A stretch of DNA of 64,000 bases from Lineolata rhizophorae (taxonomy: Eukaryota > Ascomycota > Dothideomycetes > Lineolatales > Lineolataceae), in NCBI GenBank assembly GCA_010093515.1, contig MU001680.1, positions 249,300 to 313,299 on the forward strand, written 5' to 3'. The notes beneath the pieces are model-generated. The model ran no database searches and was not told the origin of the DNA. It worked only from the letters and a program-made list of their open reading frames with translations. A program made the translations under genes and the position numbers. Numbering within the stretch: position 1 is the first letter of the stretch; every line of letters begins with the position of its first letter. Shown piece after piece: positions 10,668 through 21,677 of the stretch.

Positions 10668-12576
10668 TGCGGGCGGGGGCTCTCGGTCGAGGGGGGGGGG
10701 GCGCGTGTAGCGAATGAGCGCGGGCGGATCGGTTTGTTTCGTCGTCGGTAGGTAGGGACCGGACGCAGGCGGCCGCCGTGGGCGAAGGGCGAGGCCGGCT
10801 GCTTCGAGGCGCGGAGATCGCGGGGCCTAGAGGAGCGGCGGGAGCGGGATCCCTTTAGCACGGCGCGCGGAGGCCGCTTCGGCTTCGCGGTCGACGGCGG
10901 GACTGCAGCGCGCGCATAACCCGGCCAAGCCCTGCTGGAGGGGGAGCGGAGCGCGCAGGACTGTCCTCCGACGCCCGGCTGCCCGGATGCCCTGCGGTCG
11001 TGAGTCGTGGGGTCGACGTGGAAGACGAGATGCCCGGGCCTGGTCGTCGACGCGGTGCTGCACGCAGGTATCTCCCTCGGCCTTGCCTGCCCCGGGACCC
11101 GGCGGCGCGCCGGCACCGGCCCCCATTTAAGTCGTCTTCCCCTCTTCCCCTCTCGCGCAGAATACGGGGAAGAAAAGGGCGTCCATCTCGCTTGGCTCGT
11201 TAGCGTGCGCGACCCTGCGGAACCGCGCCGGGGGGAGGGAGGGAATCCGCCTGGATGTCATCATTGGGCCGGCATGTACTGTACCTGCAGTAGCAGCAGC
11301 GCGGCGTGCGGCTCCCAGGGGCAACTTTGTCCAGGGGGGGAGGGGGAGGGGGGAGGTGTTGGAGGGGGACTGGCGGCCCAATGGCGTCGGCGTCGGCGCG
11401 CGCCGGCGGCAGGCCCTCCTGGCCTCGCGCCGATCCCGGCCGCAATCAAACGCAGACGGGGGCGCCCGGTCGAAACGGCCGTCTTCCGACCGTCTGCCGG
11501 TCTGTTTCTGCGCGCGGCGTGAGGATGCGATCCGGACGCGCGCCCGCGCAGAGCAGGCCTCGTGTTTGGGGGCGCCTGGAGGATGCAGTCCGGCCGTGTT
11601 TGACCAGCGGCTCTCGTGTGACGGCATCGCCTGCAGCAACCGCGACATTTTGCTGGGGACACGCTCTCTCGCTCTCTCTCTCATCTCCCCGTCCGAGGTG
11701 CCGGGGGCTGTGCTCGTGACGGCGGGGGCTTGCGGCCGATCGAAGCCGCCGTCTTGCGGGCCGCTGCTCTTGCAGTGCCATGCATGGTGTGCGCATTACT
11801 AACCCTCAGGCCACTGGGAAATGGCCGTGAAGCCCTACCGCGTGCATACGAGGACGTCGAAGCTTTTGCGCCGAGACTCACCACGTCTCTTCTGCCGAAC
11901 GGCGAGCCCTCTTCCTCCTCCCGGGCGCTCGTTTTCCTGGGCCGGTTTTGGGACTCGGTCGGCTTCTGAAGACCGAGGTCGCTGGGCTCGACTGGTGTGG
12001 CATGGCGTGTTTGGAGTCCGTTGAATTGGCGCGCTTGGTGCTCGTGTGCGGACGTTATGCCCTGACCAGCAAAGCGCCTCCTGACTTTAGTTCTGTCTTG
12101 TCTATTGCGTGCGCCAAGAGGGCGTCTTGAACGAGGCTCGAACTTGCTCGCGCCATGGTGCATGGCTATGGCTATGTGTCTGTGTATCTGCCCAGTTTGA
12201 TGCCTCCCGACTGCGTTGAAGTGAACAGTCAGTCACCAAGCACGCATAGCTAGGAGATCTATACTCGAAGATCAACGCAGGGAAGCCTCAGACACCACGT
12301 ATCGCTCTGCCACCACACGGCATCGATTCAATCCAGGAATCCAGTCCACGCCTACCTCTCACACATCCTCCTCAGCCACGTCGCGCGGCCCGCGTCGGAT
12401 GGCAAGTGGGTCTGCGGCTCTGCCCGCGTGCCGTGCCAAGCCTTTGCGCAGATCTCCTCCACCCGCATCCGCGATCTTCAACCCTCAAACAACCACCCCT
12501 CTTTCGTCACCACCACCACCACCACCACCACCACCACCGCACCTCGACCCTCCGCGCCCCTCACCGCCCCGCAGCC
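10668..12576. other. Long GC-rich intergenic region between divergent genes
   Basis: About 1.9 kb separating the DUF3431 gene and the RED-like gene, both transcribed outward. Very GC-rich, with a CT-rich stretch at 11660-11700. Open frames on both strands look like compositional artefacts: Arg/Ala/Pro-rich with no motif. No RNA gene seen. Confidence 0.5.
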
Positions 12577-14529
12577 ATGAACAACGAGCAGTTCCGCCGG
12601 CTGCTCCTCGACCAGGCCGGCGGCGGCAGCACCGGCGGCGGGGCGCGCAGTCCTCCCGCCAACAACAACAACAACACCACCACCACCACCAGCAGCGCCG
12701 GCGCCGGCGCTCCCTCGATTCTCGGAGCGCGAGCGCGCGCCATGGCGCCGTAAGTCACGCCCGCATTTCCCCCGGCGCCCTCCCCCCTGCCTAAAAAAAA
12801 AAAAAAAAAAAGGCACAACTGACACCCCTTCCCCCAACCCAGCCGCACCCTCAAAACCCAAACCCCAACCCCTTTCCCCTCGATCCCACGACGCCCGCCA
12901 TCGACGCACGACCACGCCCCCCCCTCAACAACCCCCGCCGGCACCACCAACCCGCGCCCCAAGTTCCGCGCCTCCGCCGCCCCAAAGGGATACAAGCTCG
13001 CCGCCGGGTACACGGACCGGGCGCTGGCGCGGCGCTCGGGCCCGCACGCCGACGCCGACGCCGCCGCCGCCGCCGCCGCCGACGAAGAGGCGGAAACGCA
13101 GCCGCAGCCGGAGACGCAGCCCCGCGGCGGCGGCGACCTGGCCTCGACGCACCTGGTCAAGGGGCTGGACCGGCAGCTGCTGGCGCGGGTGCGGCGCGGG
13201 GACGACGTGTTTGCGGAGGGGGGCGAGCGGGGCGGGGGCGAGGCGGACGGAGCGGACGGGGCGGAAGAGGCCGGCGACGTCGACGCCGCGCTCGACGCGC
13301 TCGAGAGGCGCGTCGTCGCGCCCGCGCCCGCGCCGCGCGCCGACGCGGCCAAGAAGGCCGGGGAGCGCGCGCCGGGGCCGGGGCCGGGACAGGTGGCTGG
13401 GGCGAAGCGCTCGCGGGACGCGATTCTGGCAGAGCTCAAGGCCGGGCGGCGGCGGCGGGAGGAGGAGGAGGCGGCGGCGGCGGCGTTGCCGCAGTTGGGG
13501 GGGAAGTTTCGGCCGATTGGGCGGGCGCGGGCGGGGGAGAGGAGGGTCGAGGTCGATGGGAGGGGGCGGGAGGTTTTGGTCGTGGTGGATGGGGAGGGGA
13601 ATGTGAAGAGGAAGGTGCGGAAGGGGGGCGGGGGGGGCAAGATGTTGGGGGGTAATGGGGAGGGGGAGGGGGAGGGCGGAGGGGGAGGTGGGAAGTTGTT
13701 GGTGCCGGACGAGGGCAAGGCGCTGCTGGGCGCGGATGTGGAGGAGGTGGTTAGGGAGGCGGCGGCCAAGAAGAAGAAGGAGGAGGAGGATCAGCGGGAG
13801 GAAGACTTCGATATTTTCGAGGGGGTGGGCGCCGATTACAATCCCTTGGCGTGCCTCAGCGAGGACGACTCCTCGTCCTCGGCGGACGAAGTCAAGGCGG
13901 AGGCGCGAGGAGACGGGGCGGAGGCGAGCGAGCGGATCCAAGGCGGCCCGAAGGCGGACGCCCATGCCGATGCCGGCGCCGAGCCCACAGCCCAGGAGCT
14001 AGACGAGGCGTCTGCGCCTGGAGCGCCAGCGCCGCCGCCCCCCGCCTCCCGCAACTACTTCAACGACAAGCCCTCCTCCACCGCCGCCGACGCCCCCCCG
14101 AAACCGCTCAACCCGCTCGCCGACCCCGCCATCCTCGCCGCCCTCAAAAAGGCCGGCCAGGTCCGCCACGCGGCCGCGGGAGCCGAGGACGAGGGCGAGG
14201 GCGACGACGACGGCGCCGCCGCCGAGCGGCGCGAGGCCCGGCTGCGGCGCCGCGCGCAGATGCTGGCGGGCGCGGACCGCGACTTGGAGGATGTGGACCT
14301 GGGGTTCGGGTCGAGTCGGCTGGGGGACGAGGACGAGGGGGAGGGGAGGGGCAGGCTGGCGGAGTGGAAGGGGGGGAGGGGGCTGGGGTTTGGGGGGGAG
14401 GAGGACGATGGGGAGGAGAGGGAGAGGGGAGGGAAGAGGAGGAAGAGGGGGCCGAAGAGGAAGAAGGGGGATAAGAATAGTGTGGCGGATGTGATGGGGG
14501 TGTTGGAGAGGAGGAAAGGCGGGAAGTGA
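12577..14529 (+). CDS. RED-like (IK/SMU2-type) spliceosomal protein
   Basis: Exons 12577-12749 and 12843-14529 join in frame across a 93-nt intron containing an A-run, giving 619 aa. The N-terminus MNNEQFRRLLLDQ, then SILGARARAM, KFRASAAPKGYKLAAGYTDR and LASTHLVKGLDRQLLARV match the RED N-terminal domain order. DIFEGVGADYNPLA is the conserved C-terminal acidic motif. RED proteins are nuclear components of the activated spliceosome, acting with SMU1-type partners in splice-site choice. This copy lacks the RED/RE dipeptide repeats of animal homologues, as usual in fungi, and is padded with Ala/Gly/Glu-rich low complexity. GC bias creates long antisense open frames across the gene that should be ignored. 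Confidence 0.88.
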
Positions 14530-14779
14530 AGGGGGAGGGGGGCCTGGAGAGAGAGAGATGTATTGTGGAGAGGTTGTTTTGGAACGGGGTTAGGTATACA
14601 TACCTGTTCACGAAATGCCAAGCAATGCTGGTGGAGTTGAGTGCGCACGTGACCCAGCTCAACCTAGGGACGAGCCTATGACGGCACTACTTGTACCAAC
14701 GCCGACAGAAAAAGCAGGGAAGATAGTAATCCTTCTAGAATGAAATAAAATGTTAATTTCAAAGTGGCAAAAATGCAAA

Positions 14780-14898
14780 ACGTACAACACCGGGGATTCC
14801 CTCGTGGTCACCCACCGAAGTACTAGTCCAGCGATCTGTGGCTTAATTACAGGGGAGCGGACGGGACCCGATGTATTCCACAGTCTATGGTCGTACGT
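14780..14898 (-). rRNA. 5S ribosomal RNA gene
   Basis: A 119-nt sequence whose ends pair (ACGTACGAC with GTTGTACGT). It carries the conserved 5S blocks CCATAGACTGTGG, GTCCCGTCCGCTC, TTAAGCCACAG, GTGGGTGACCAC and GAATCCCCGGTG. Transcription is toward lower coordinates and ends in T-runs (TTTT, then TTTTT). It differs from the copy at 49013-49131 at a single base (position 7, G here), which keeps the terminal stem as a G-U pair. Dispersed single 5S genes transcribed by RNA polymerase III are typical of filamentous ascomycetes. Confidence 0.93.
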
Positions 14899-14920
14899 GG
14901 AAGAGCAGTTTGGATTTACG

Positions 14921-14929
14921 ATATATAAA
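14921..14929 (-). promoter_or_regulatory. Upstream TATA box of the 5S gene
   Basis: TTTATATAT on the minus strand at -31 to -23 relative to the 5S start. The second 5S gene has the same nonamer at exactly the same distance. Confidence 0.75.
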
Positions 14930-15225
14930 GCCCAAGGATTGGGGACCACACATTGTCTAAACCGTTTTACTAGCGTATGGCGGGGCATTCAAATTACGTA
15001 TATGACGTGACTTTTCGACGGCGGGCACCCTTCAGGCGAATTTGCATGGCGCTTAGAGTCGATAGTATTCGCACAGTCGAATTTCTAGCAGGAGGTACCT
15101 CTTGGCTACGGACGCCTCGAACCTAGCATGTTGCGCATCTGTCCCTGTCCAGCCCATACCGAGTAGTGACCGAACAGCGGGACTACGAGATCCAATTCCC
15201 GCAAGCCGCCCAGCGCGGCCGCATC

Positions 15226-16429
15226 TCACCCCTCATCCGGCTCGTACAAGTCCAGCCCGCCAAAAAACGCAGCCTGCGCCCTGTCGTCCCTCCGCGGCGG
15301 CGGCGCCGCCACGCTGCCCCTCCTCGCCCTCCTCCTCTCCTCCTCCTCGTCCCTCCTGCGCCTCCTCTCGTCCTCGTCCCTCCTCTCGCGCTCCCTCTCC
15401 TCGGCCTCCTCGCGGCGCCGCGCCTCCAGCTCCGCCTCCTCGAGCGGCCGCGTCATGCCCGCCGGGTCCCGCCCCTGCGCCCGCATCTGCGCCACGTGCG
15501 CGAGCGCCCCGCGCGCCATGACGTCCTCGGACGGCCACGGCACGAACGGCAGCCGGTTGACGGCCTGGATCCACTCGCGCTGCTCGGCGGTGAGCGCGGC
15601 GACGCCGGCGCCGTCGCGCGCGCTCGCCGCCGGCGCGGGCGTCGCGCTCGCCGCCCGCGCCGCCGCGCCCCCGTCGGGCGACGCGGAGCCGCCCGCGCCG
15701 CCCGCGTCCGCGCCCGGCGTCCCGTTCGCCATGGCGGCGTCGGCGTCGGCGTCGGCGGCGGCGGCGGCGGCGGCGGCGGGCTCCGCCGCGCCTTCGGCCT
15801 TGATCTCTCTCCTCTCGCTCTCCGCCGCCGACCGCTCGGCCTCCTCCTCGTGCGTCCCCGGCTCGTCGCCCTCGCCGGCGCCGCCGGCGCCACCGCCGCC
15901 CTCCTTGTCCGCGTCCGCGTCCGCGCCGAACCCCGGTATCGGCGGCACCTTGGCCCGGAACGTCGGCGGCACCGTGTACCTGCTGACGCGGCGGGCGTAG
16001 GCGAGCAGGTCGTCGGCGGGGACGGCGCGCGCACTCGCGGCGCCGGTGGCGGGCGGCTTGGACGGCGGGTGCGCGAGCAGGTCGCGGCGCGTGTCGGCGA
16101 CGAGGCGCAGCGAGGACTGCAGGTGGGCTTCGAGCTGGGCGGCCGTCGCGCGCAGGTGCTGCAGGTGCGCGTGGTTCGACTGGTGGGCTGCGACTGTCGT
16201 GCGCGGGTTAGCTTGCGAGGGGGCGGGGGTGAGGGCGCGGACAGAGGGACGGTGCTGGGTCCAAGGCTCAAGCGCACGTACGGAGTTCGACGCCGCGGCC
16301 TAGCTCCTCGTCCGCGGCGAGCAGGTCCTGCGCCGCGGACACGGACGGGTTGTATGAGGTTATGGAGTCGACGAGGGCGTTGAGCGCTTCCTCCTCGCGC
16401 TGGAAGCAGGCTTCGAGGTGGGCTTCCAT
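15226..16429 (-). CDS. MED4: Mediator complex subunit 4
   Basis: Exons 16429-16282 and 16193-15226 (88-nt intron, donor GTACGT) give 371 aa. The N-terminus MEAHLEACFQREEEALNALV, SITSYNPSVSAAQDLLAADE and the post-splice LAAHQSNHAHLQHLRATAAQ form the MED4 coiled-coil region. RYTVPPTFRAK is the conserved fungal block after it, and LPFVPWPSEDVMARGALA the C-terminal one. MED4 belongs to the middle module of Mediator, which links activators to RNA polymerase II in the nucleus. Start chosen at Met 16429 because it aligns with the usual fungal N-terminus; upstream in-frame sequence is low complexity. Ala/Asp-rich insertions and an Arg/Glu-rich charged stretch near the C-terminus are unusual expansions. 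Confidence 0.88.
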
Positions 16430-17064
16430 GGCCGGTTCGGCGTCGCAGGCGCAGTGGTCGGCGCGCAGTGATTGTAGACGCTGCGTTGGGTGGTGACAGC
16501 GTGGACGTGGCAGAGTGGAAACAAGGGAGGATGCGGTTGTTTGGGGAGCCAGTTGGGGTTTGCTTGTGGAGAAGGCGAGGGCGGGACGGAGCCCTCGCAT
16601 TGGTCCGAGTCGACGTCGAGCTCTACCCCGGGTCTCTGCAGCTCGCGCGCCTTTCCCTGTTAGGCAACGAGCCAAGCCTAGCATCGGGCTCAGAGCTGAG
16701 CTCGATCGTCTGGCCATGTGGTCCTGCTGGTGCTTCGAGATGATCCTCAATGTCAAAACATTTGATTTTCCGGTAGAGTGGGCAACTTTGCAAATGCACG
16801 CAGCAATCGGTTCGAGCACTGACGGTACTTTCAATCTCATTAGATGCAAATTACGGATTATGCTGACTGTAAGAGCAACAGGGATATCTATGCACGCAAA
16901 AAGCAAGAACAAACAACGCAGGGAACAGAATGCTGAAGTGAAGAGAAACCCAACTCCCCAACCCAATGCCAATGCCAATGCCAATGCCAATGCCAGTGCC
17001 AATTACCACCGGAACTTCCCTACATCACACATCACAATGCCCCCCTCCATCCCCCAGCCCTTCC
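16430..17064. other. Intergenic region between MED4 and the phospholipase gene
   Basis: Promoter side of MED4. No gene recognised. It contains the hexamer repeat listed separately. Confidence 0.5.
16963..17000. repeat. CCAATG hexanucleotide tandem repeat
   Basis: About six CCAATG units, the last with one substitution (CCAGTG). It lies just beyond the phospholipase stop codon and embeds CCAAT cores on the plus strand. Confidence 0.85.
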
Positions 17065-19271
17065 TCACTCGTGAAGAACCGGCTCCAGCCTCACCCCGCC
17101 AAAGCTCCAGCCGCCCACAAACTCGCCCTCGACAAACTTCTTGTTGATCGCGAAGCCCAGCACGCCCTCCATGCCGACCGCGACGTCCACGTCGCCCTCG
17201 ATCTCGACCCAGCCCTTGCCCAGCGTGGCCTCGTGGCGGCGGCGGCCGACGCGGACGCGCACCGCGTCCGGGTGCAGCAGCACCGGCACGACGTCGGGCG
17301 TGATCCTGACGTCGACGCGGCGGCGGGCGAAGGTGGCGGCGTCGTAGGGCAGGCCGACGGAGAAGACGAGCTCGGTCGGGGCCAGCGTGGGCGCGGCGTC
17401 GTCGCCGCCGCCGCCGGCCGCGCCCCGGCCCGGCTCGAAGAAGCACGCGATGAACTTGACGCGGTACTTGCCCGGCGGGATGCCGGTGCGCAGCGCGCGC
17501 AGGCAGACGTCGTCGGCGCGCACGCACGTCGCGACGACGCACTCCTGGCGGCGGCCGTCGCCGTCGAGGTCGACGGCGACGGGGAAGACCTTGCGGACGC
17601 GGCCGGCGGCGTCGAGGGCCAGCCCGGGCTCGCCCGGCGGGCCCGTCCGGCGCAGCAGCGTCTTGCGCTCGGCGAAGCGCTCGGGCGGCACCGGCGCGAC
17701 GCCCAGCGCGAAGCCCGTCTTGAAGTCGAGCTCGTCGTGGCGGAAGGCGCCGCGCAGGGCGGCGGCGCCGTCGGCCCCGGCCCGGAACAGCGCCGGCCCG
17801 ACCTCGAAGCGCGGCGGCAGCGACGACAGCTTGCACAGGCGCTCGCCCAGCTCGCGCGCGCGCCGCACCTGCGTCGGGTCGCCCATGTACTGCTCCGTCA
17901 GCGCCGCCATCTCGTCCTCGCGCATCCACTGCTCCAGCGACACGTTCTCCAGCCCGCGGTCCACGTCCCACCGCCAGTACGTCGCGTCCGGCCGGTACAT
18001 GCGCTTCAGCTCGTTGTCCACCCGCGCCGTGCCCGTCGCCATGCTGGCCAGCGCCGACGCCAGCGCGATGTCGGTGCCCAGGTTGAACGGCAGCCACGTC
18101 TTGCCCTTGGCCACGGCCGGCTGCGTCTTGAGCCCGGTGCCCACCGACACGATGGCCCCGACCGGCCGCTCCATCCATACGCTGCGCGCCTCGTAGTCCA
18201 CCTCGGCGCACGGGTTGTTGAAGCCGACGCCGCCGTCCAGGTACGTCATCTTGGGCGTGCCGAATGTCATCTCCTCGAAGAAGGTCGGCGCCGCCGACGT
18301 CGCCCGCAGCGCCTCCCAGATCCGCGTCTGCTTGTCGCCCGCGTCGTACGTCTTGAGCAGCCGCGGCAGCCCGAGCGCGCTCTTGAGCGCCGTCGCCACG
18401 AACGCCCTGCACCCCTTCTTGTTGGCCTTGCGGTGCACCGACGACTGCTTGTGCACTTTCCACGTCGGCTTGCGACTCTTGTGCTGCGCCAGCGGGAGAT
18501 CGTGTGCCTGGGCAGCCGCCCCGTACCCGACCGGCCACGTGCCGCCACCCCGAAGAGGACGCGATGCGTCCCCGGCAGCCGGCTCCGTTCCGTTGGCCTG
18601 GTCCTTGAGAGTCATCGTCGGCGACTCGGTAAAGCGCGACGGGGTGACGGGCGGGTCGTCGGCCCAGATGCTGTCCTGCTGCAGCGGCTCCGTCTCCTCT
18701 TCGAACAGCGAGTCGTCCCACATGGGCTCGTCCTCGCTATAGCCGAGCTTGCGCAGCGACTTCTTGATGGCGCGCTCGAGCACCGCGCCCGAGAAGCGCG
18801 TCGCGCCCCAGGGCAGCTTCATGCCCGCCACGGTGATGGACCGGTCATTCTGGAAGATCTCCTTGGCCAAGTCCGTGTAGATCTCGATGCATTGGCGGCA
18901 GTCGAGTCGGAGCCGGCCGAGGAGGATGGCGATGATGCCTCCCGTGCTGGTGCCTGGGCATACCTCGTTAGCTTTGGTAATCAAAATAGAAGAAAGGCAC
19001 GTGCTGAACAGAAACCCCAAGACATTCGTCGAGCGCCGGGGATGACACAGGGGAAGAACTTACCCCCGATAAGGTCGAAGTAGTCGCATGGCTTTAGTGG
19101 AGTGTCGTCGTTCTGAGGCCGCTTCTTGAGCCGCTTCTCCTCGCGGGCAATCGCCTGCATCAAATTGTCGAGCACAATCAAGCTCGACAGGCCGCGCACG
19201 CCTCCGCCATCGAGCGACAGGAGCCGCACCGGCCGGTTCGGATTATTTTCTGAAAGCAGCAAGGGATCCAT
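17065..19271 (-). CDS. Patatin-like phospholipase / acyl hydrolase
   Basis: Exons 19271-19064 and 18953-17065 give 698 aa. The catalytic elements are complete: oxyanion motif DGGGVRG (residues 21-27), nucleophile elbow GTSTG with Ser72 formed exactly across the splice junction (LIGGTSTGG), and catalytic Asp309 in LDGG followed by FNNP. Ser-Asp dyad enzymes of this family hydrolyse acyl chains of phospholipids and other lipids. The insertion at about residues 140-230 is low complexity. A C-terminal half of about 250 aa (from about residue 450), rich in beta-like segments, carries no motif I can name. No signal peptide is visible, so a cytosolic enzyme is likely. A 705-aa open frame on the opposite strand is a GC shadow. 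Confidence 0.88.
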
Positions 19272-20451
19272 GGCAGCCGTAAGTTGTTCCTCGATCCAGG
19301 ACCAGGTAGCTATTGTCGATCAGACATCAGGCCGACTGTTCGGTCTAATATTTATATTCGTTCTGTGCCGGATGCTTCGACAGTCCCAGTGGCGAAAGTG
19401 TCTTAGATGAGCCTGGGACAGTGGTATCACAAAAGATCGACTCCTTACTCCGTACCTCAAGCCGTTCGCTGGGCTGGGTTCCAGAGGCTGGGTCGCTTTG
19501 TCCAGTCAGACCGTGAGTGTGTAGGAACCGGAGTTCTAAGAGTGGTAACGATCGACTGACGCTCTCAGTTTCGTCCGACCCGTTTCAGCACTCCGGTGAA
19601 GCCAAGTCCGGATGTTGCACTCAGAGGTCTGCGCATTGATAAGCGTTGAGATTAAGTGTGCGACTGCACAGGTCGTCCTACCCGCTGCTCCCTCGACCGC
19701 AAGGGGACGGAGCCGCATCACGAGGGAAGTTGGCGGTGTTCCCCTGCTGCGCCTCCTCCCTAGCAGGCCGGAGCGGTTTGCAAGCCACATTTGGGGGCCG
19801 GGGGCCGATCTACAGTCGTCTCGCTCTTCTGGGAAACACCCAGTCCGATCCGATTCTTTTTTTGGACCCCACCGTTCTGTTGCGATACTACATACGTAGT
19901 AGGCACCGAGAAAACAAAGGTCATGTGTACTATAAGGACCGGAAGGAGCGGTAAAGGGACGAAAGAGGACGACTGTTCTGTGGGCTTGTAAGAACGGTGA
20001 CTCTTCTGCCCAGAGCGCATTGGCGCGTTTGTCGATGGCTGTGCGAGGCAGCTGGACGCAATGAAGCGGACCATCCCCTTTAAGGTGTCGGTTGGCACGA
20101 GCCCGACTCCTTAGTCGATCTTCCTGCCCAATCAGCGGGCGATACCTATAAAGGACGCTATTGGTGTTTCGCACCGCCATGATCGCTTCGCTTCGGACTC
20201 TATCTGGGGCCAAAAAAAAAAAAAAAAAAAGGCTCCAAGAACAATGTTGATCTAGTCATTGCTTGACCGCTGTGCTAAATGACTACGCAGTACGGCGTAG
20301 TACTCCGTGCGATTGTCCTGGTCCAACTGCAACCTTTGCACCTTTGCAGCGGACGCTCGCCGACGCAACGCACAGCCCAACGAGGCTCAACCGCATGAGT
20401 AAAAGCAGCCCTTGCCGTCACGCCCTCGTACAAGGTAAGGTAGCACAAGCT
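19272..20451. other. Intergenic region, no gene recognised
   Basis: Promoter of the phospholipase gene plus the region beyond the acetyltransferase stop. Contains poly(A) at about 20212-20231. Open frames show no family motif. Confidence 0.5.
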
Positions 20452-21309
20452 CTATGCGTCCCCCATCACCATCACCGGGCTCTCCTTTTCCTCCCAATCT
20501 TTCCTTTCGAGATGAAACTCGACATTCCCGTCCCTCCCGCTACCTTCCTCCTTCACCAGCCTAAACCCCACCTTCTCTAGCACCTTGCGGCTCGCCCCGT
20601 TCCCCGGCAAGGTGAACGCCACCGCGTGCTCGTAGCTCCCCGCCACGTGCGCGAAGAAGCGCGGCATGAAGGCGCGCAGAGCCTCGGTCGCGAGCCCGTG
20701 CCCCCAGAAGGCCGGCTGCAGGAGGTATCCGATCTGGTTTTGACGCGGGATGCCGAGGATGCCGATGACGGGGCGCTTTGTCGTCGGCGAGCGCGGCGGG
20801 GAAGGCGCAGCAGCAGCAGCAACCGCGGCGACGACCGCGGGGTCGGAGTTGATGCTATCCTGGCTGCCGTGCGATGGGACAGAGGCACGGATGGGTCCTT
20901 GGTCGGTCGAAGGCAGCAACTCGATGGCGAAGCTCCAGTAGTCGGGCTGGGCCAGGCGCTCGGCCAGCCAGGTCTCGGTCTGGCGCAGTTCCGTGTCCGG
21001 TTCGCTCAGCCTAGGTAACGGGTGGCAGGTACGCCGTGGGTAAGAATAGGACGGCATGGCGAGGCATCCGGGTGTGGTGTGGCTCGTGGAGGTGACTCAC
21101 GTGTAGTACATGACTTCAGGCCGCGAGCGCAGGGAGAAGAAATCGTGCGCGTCGTCCTTGCGGATTGGCCGGAGGACCATGCGCCTTGTTCTGATTTCGT
21201 CGACGGGCTGTGGCGCCGCCGTACTCGAAGATGTTGTTGCAGTATCCATTGGTGATGCGCCTGTTGCTAAGGTTTCTGATATCTCTGGGGAAATATGCAC
21301 TCGGGACAC
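20452..21309 (-). CDS. GNAT-family N-acetyltransferase
   Basis: Exons 21309-21101 and 21010-20452 (90-nt intron) give 255 aa. The order RTRRMVLRPIRKDDAHDFF, RPEVMYYTLSEPD across the splice, then IGILGIP, IGYLLQPAFWGHGLATEAL (acetyl-CoA pyrophosphate-binding motif A) and GNGASRKVLEKVGFR is that of the RimJ/RimL-like acetyltransferase group. It transfers acetyl from acetyl-CoA to an amine; the substrate cannot be told. A Ser/Ala-rich insertion of about 40 residues separates strands before motif A. Met at about residue 21 is an alternative start. It is divergent from RFT1. Confidence 0.85.
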
Positions 21310-21677
21310 ACGACCCGGCCCTGAGTTAAGCTCTTGAATATCAGAAAGAGATGGCCTGTAGATATCTTGGATTTCAGTGTACTCGAGATATGTATGACTC
21401 CGCGGGTCTATATATCATGCTCTGCTAGGGTTCGGAGAGGAAGCTCCCATCCTCTTGCGCACCAATGAAATGGAAGAGAATTCCAAGGGTCCGCGCGCAC
21501 TCCCTGCAGCAACGACTCAAGCACGTTTGTCGCCCCCATCCTCACCACGTCCTTAACAACCAAATTGCCAAGCCTGGCCGACGGCATCTATGTGCCTTGT
21601 GCACTTTTGATCCCCCCCTCAGACATGACCGAATCCGAAGGCCGCCCGTAATTGGACAGACAGACCGCCGGGCCACC
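21310..21677. promoter_or_regulatory. Divergent promoter region of the acetyltransferase gene and RFT1
   Basis: 368 bp between two outward-facing start codons. No specific factor site could be assigned. Confidence 0.45.

Larger units (their letters stand above)
14530..15225. other. Intergenic region housing the 5S gene
   Basis: Apart from the 5S transcription unit, the flanks (14530-14770 and 14935-15225) show nothing recognisable. The right flank lies beyond the stop codon of the MED4 gene. Confidence 0.6.

Noticed and set aside
12561-13965. Long minus-strand open frames opposite the RED-like gene
   Set aside because: Low-complexity Pro/Ser/Ala frames created by GC bias; the plus strand carries the conserved RED blocks and a clean intron.
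16966-19083. 705-codon plus-strand open frame opposite the phospholipase gene
   Set aside because: Composition is Arg/Ala/His-rich with no motif; it is the antisense shadow of a GC-rich gene whose catalytic motifs are on the minus strand.
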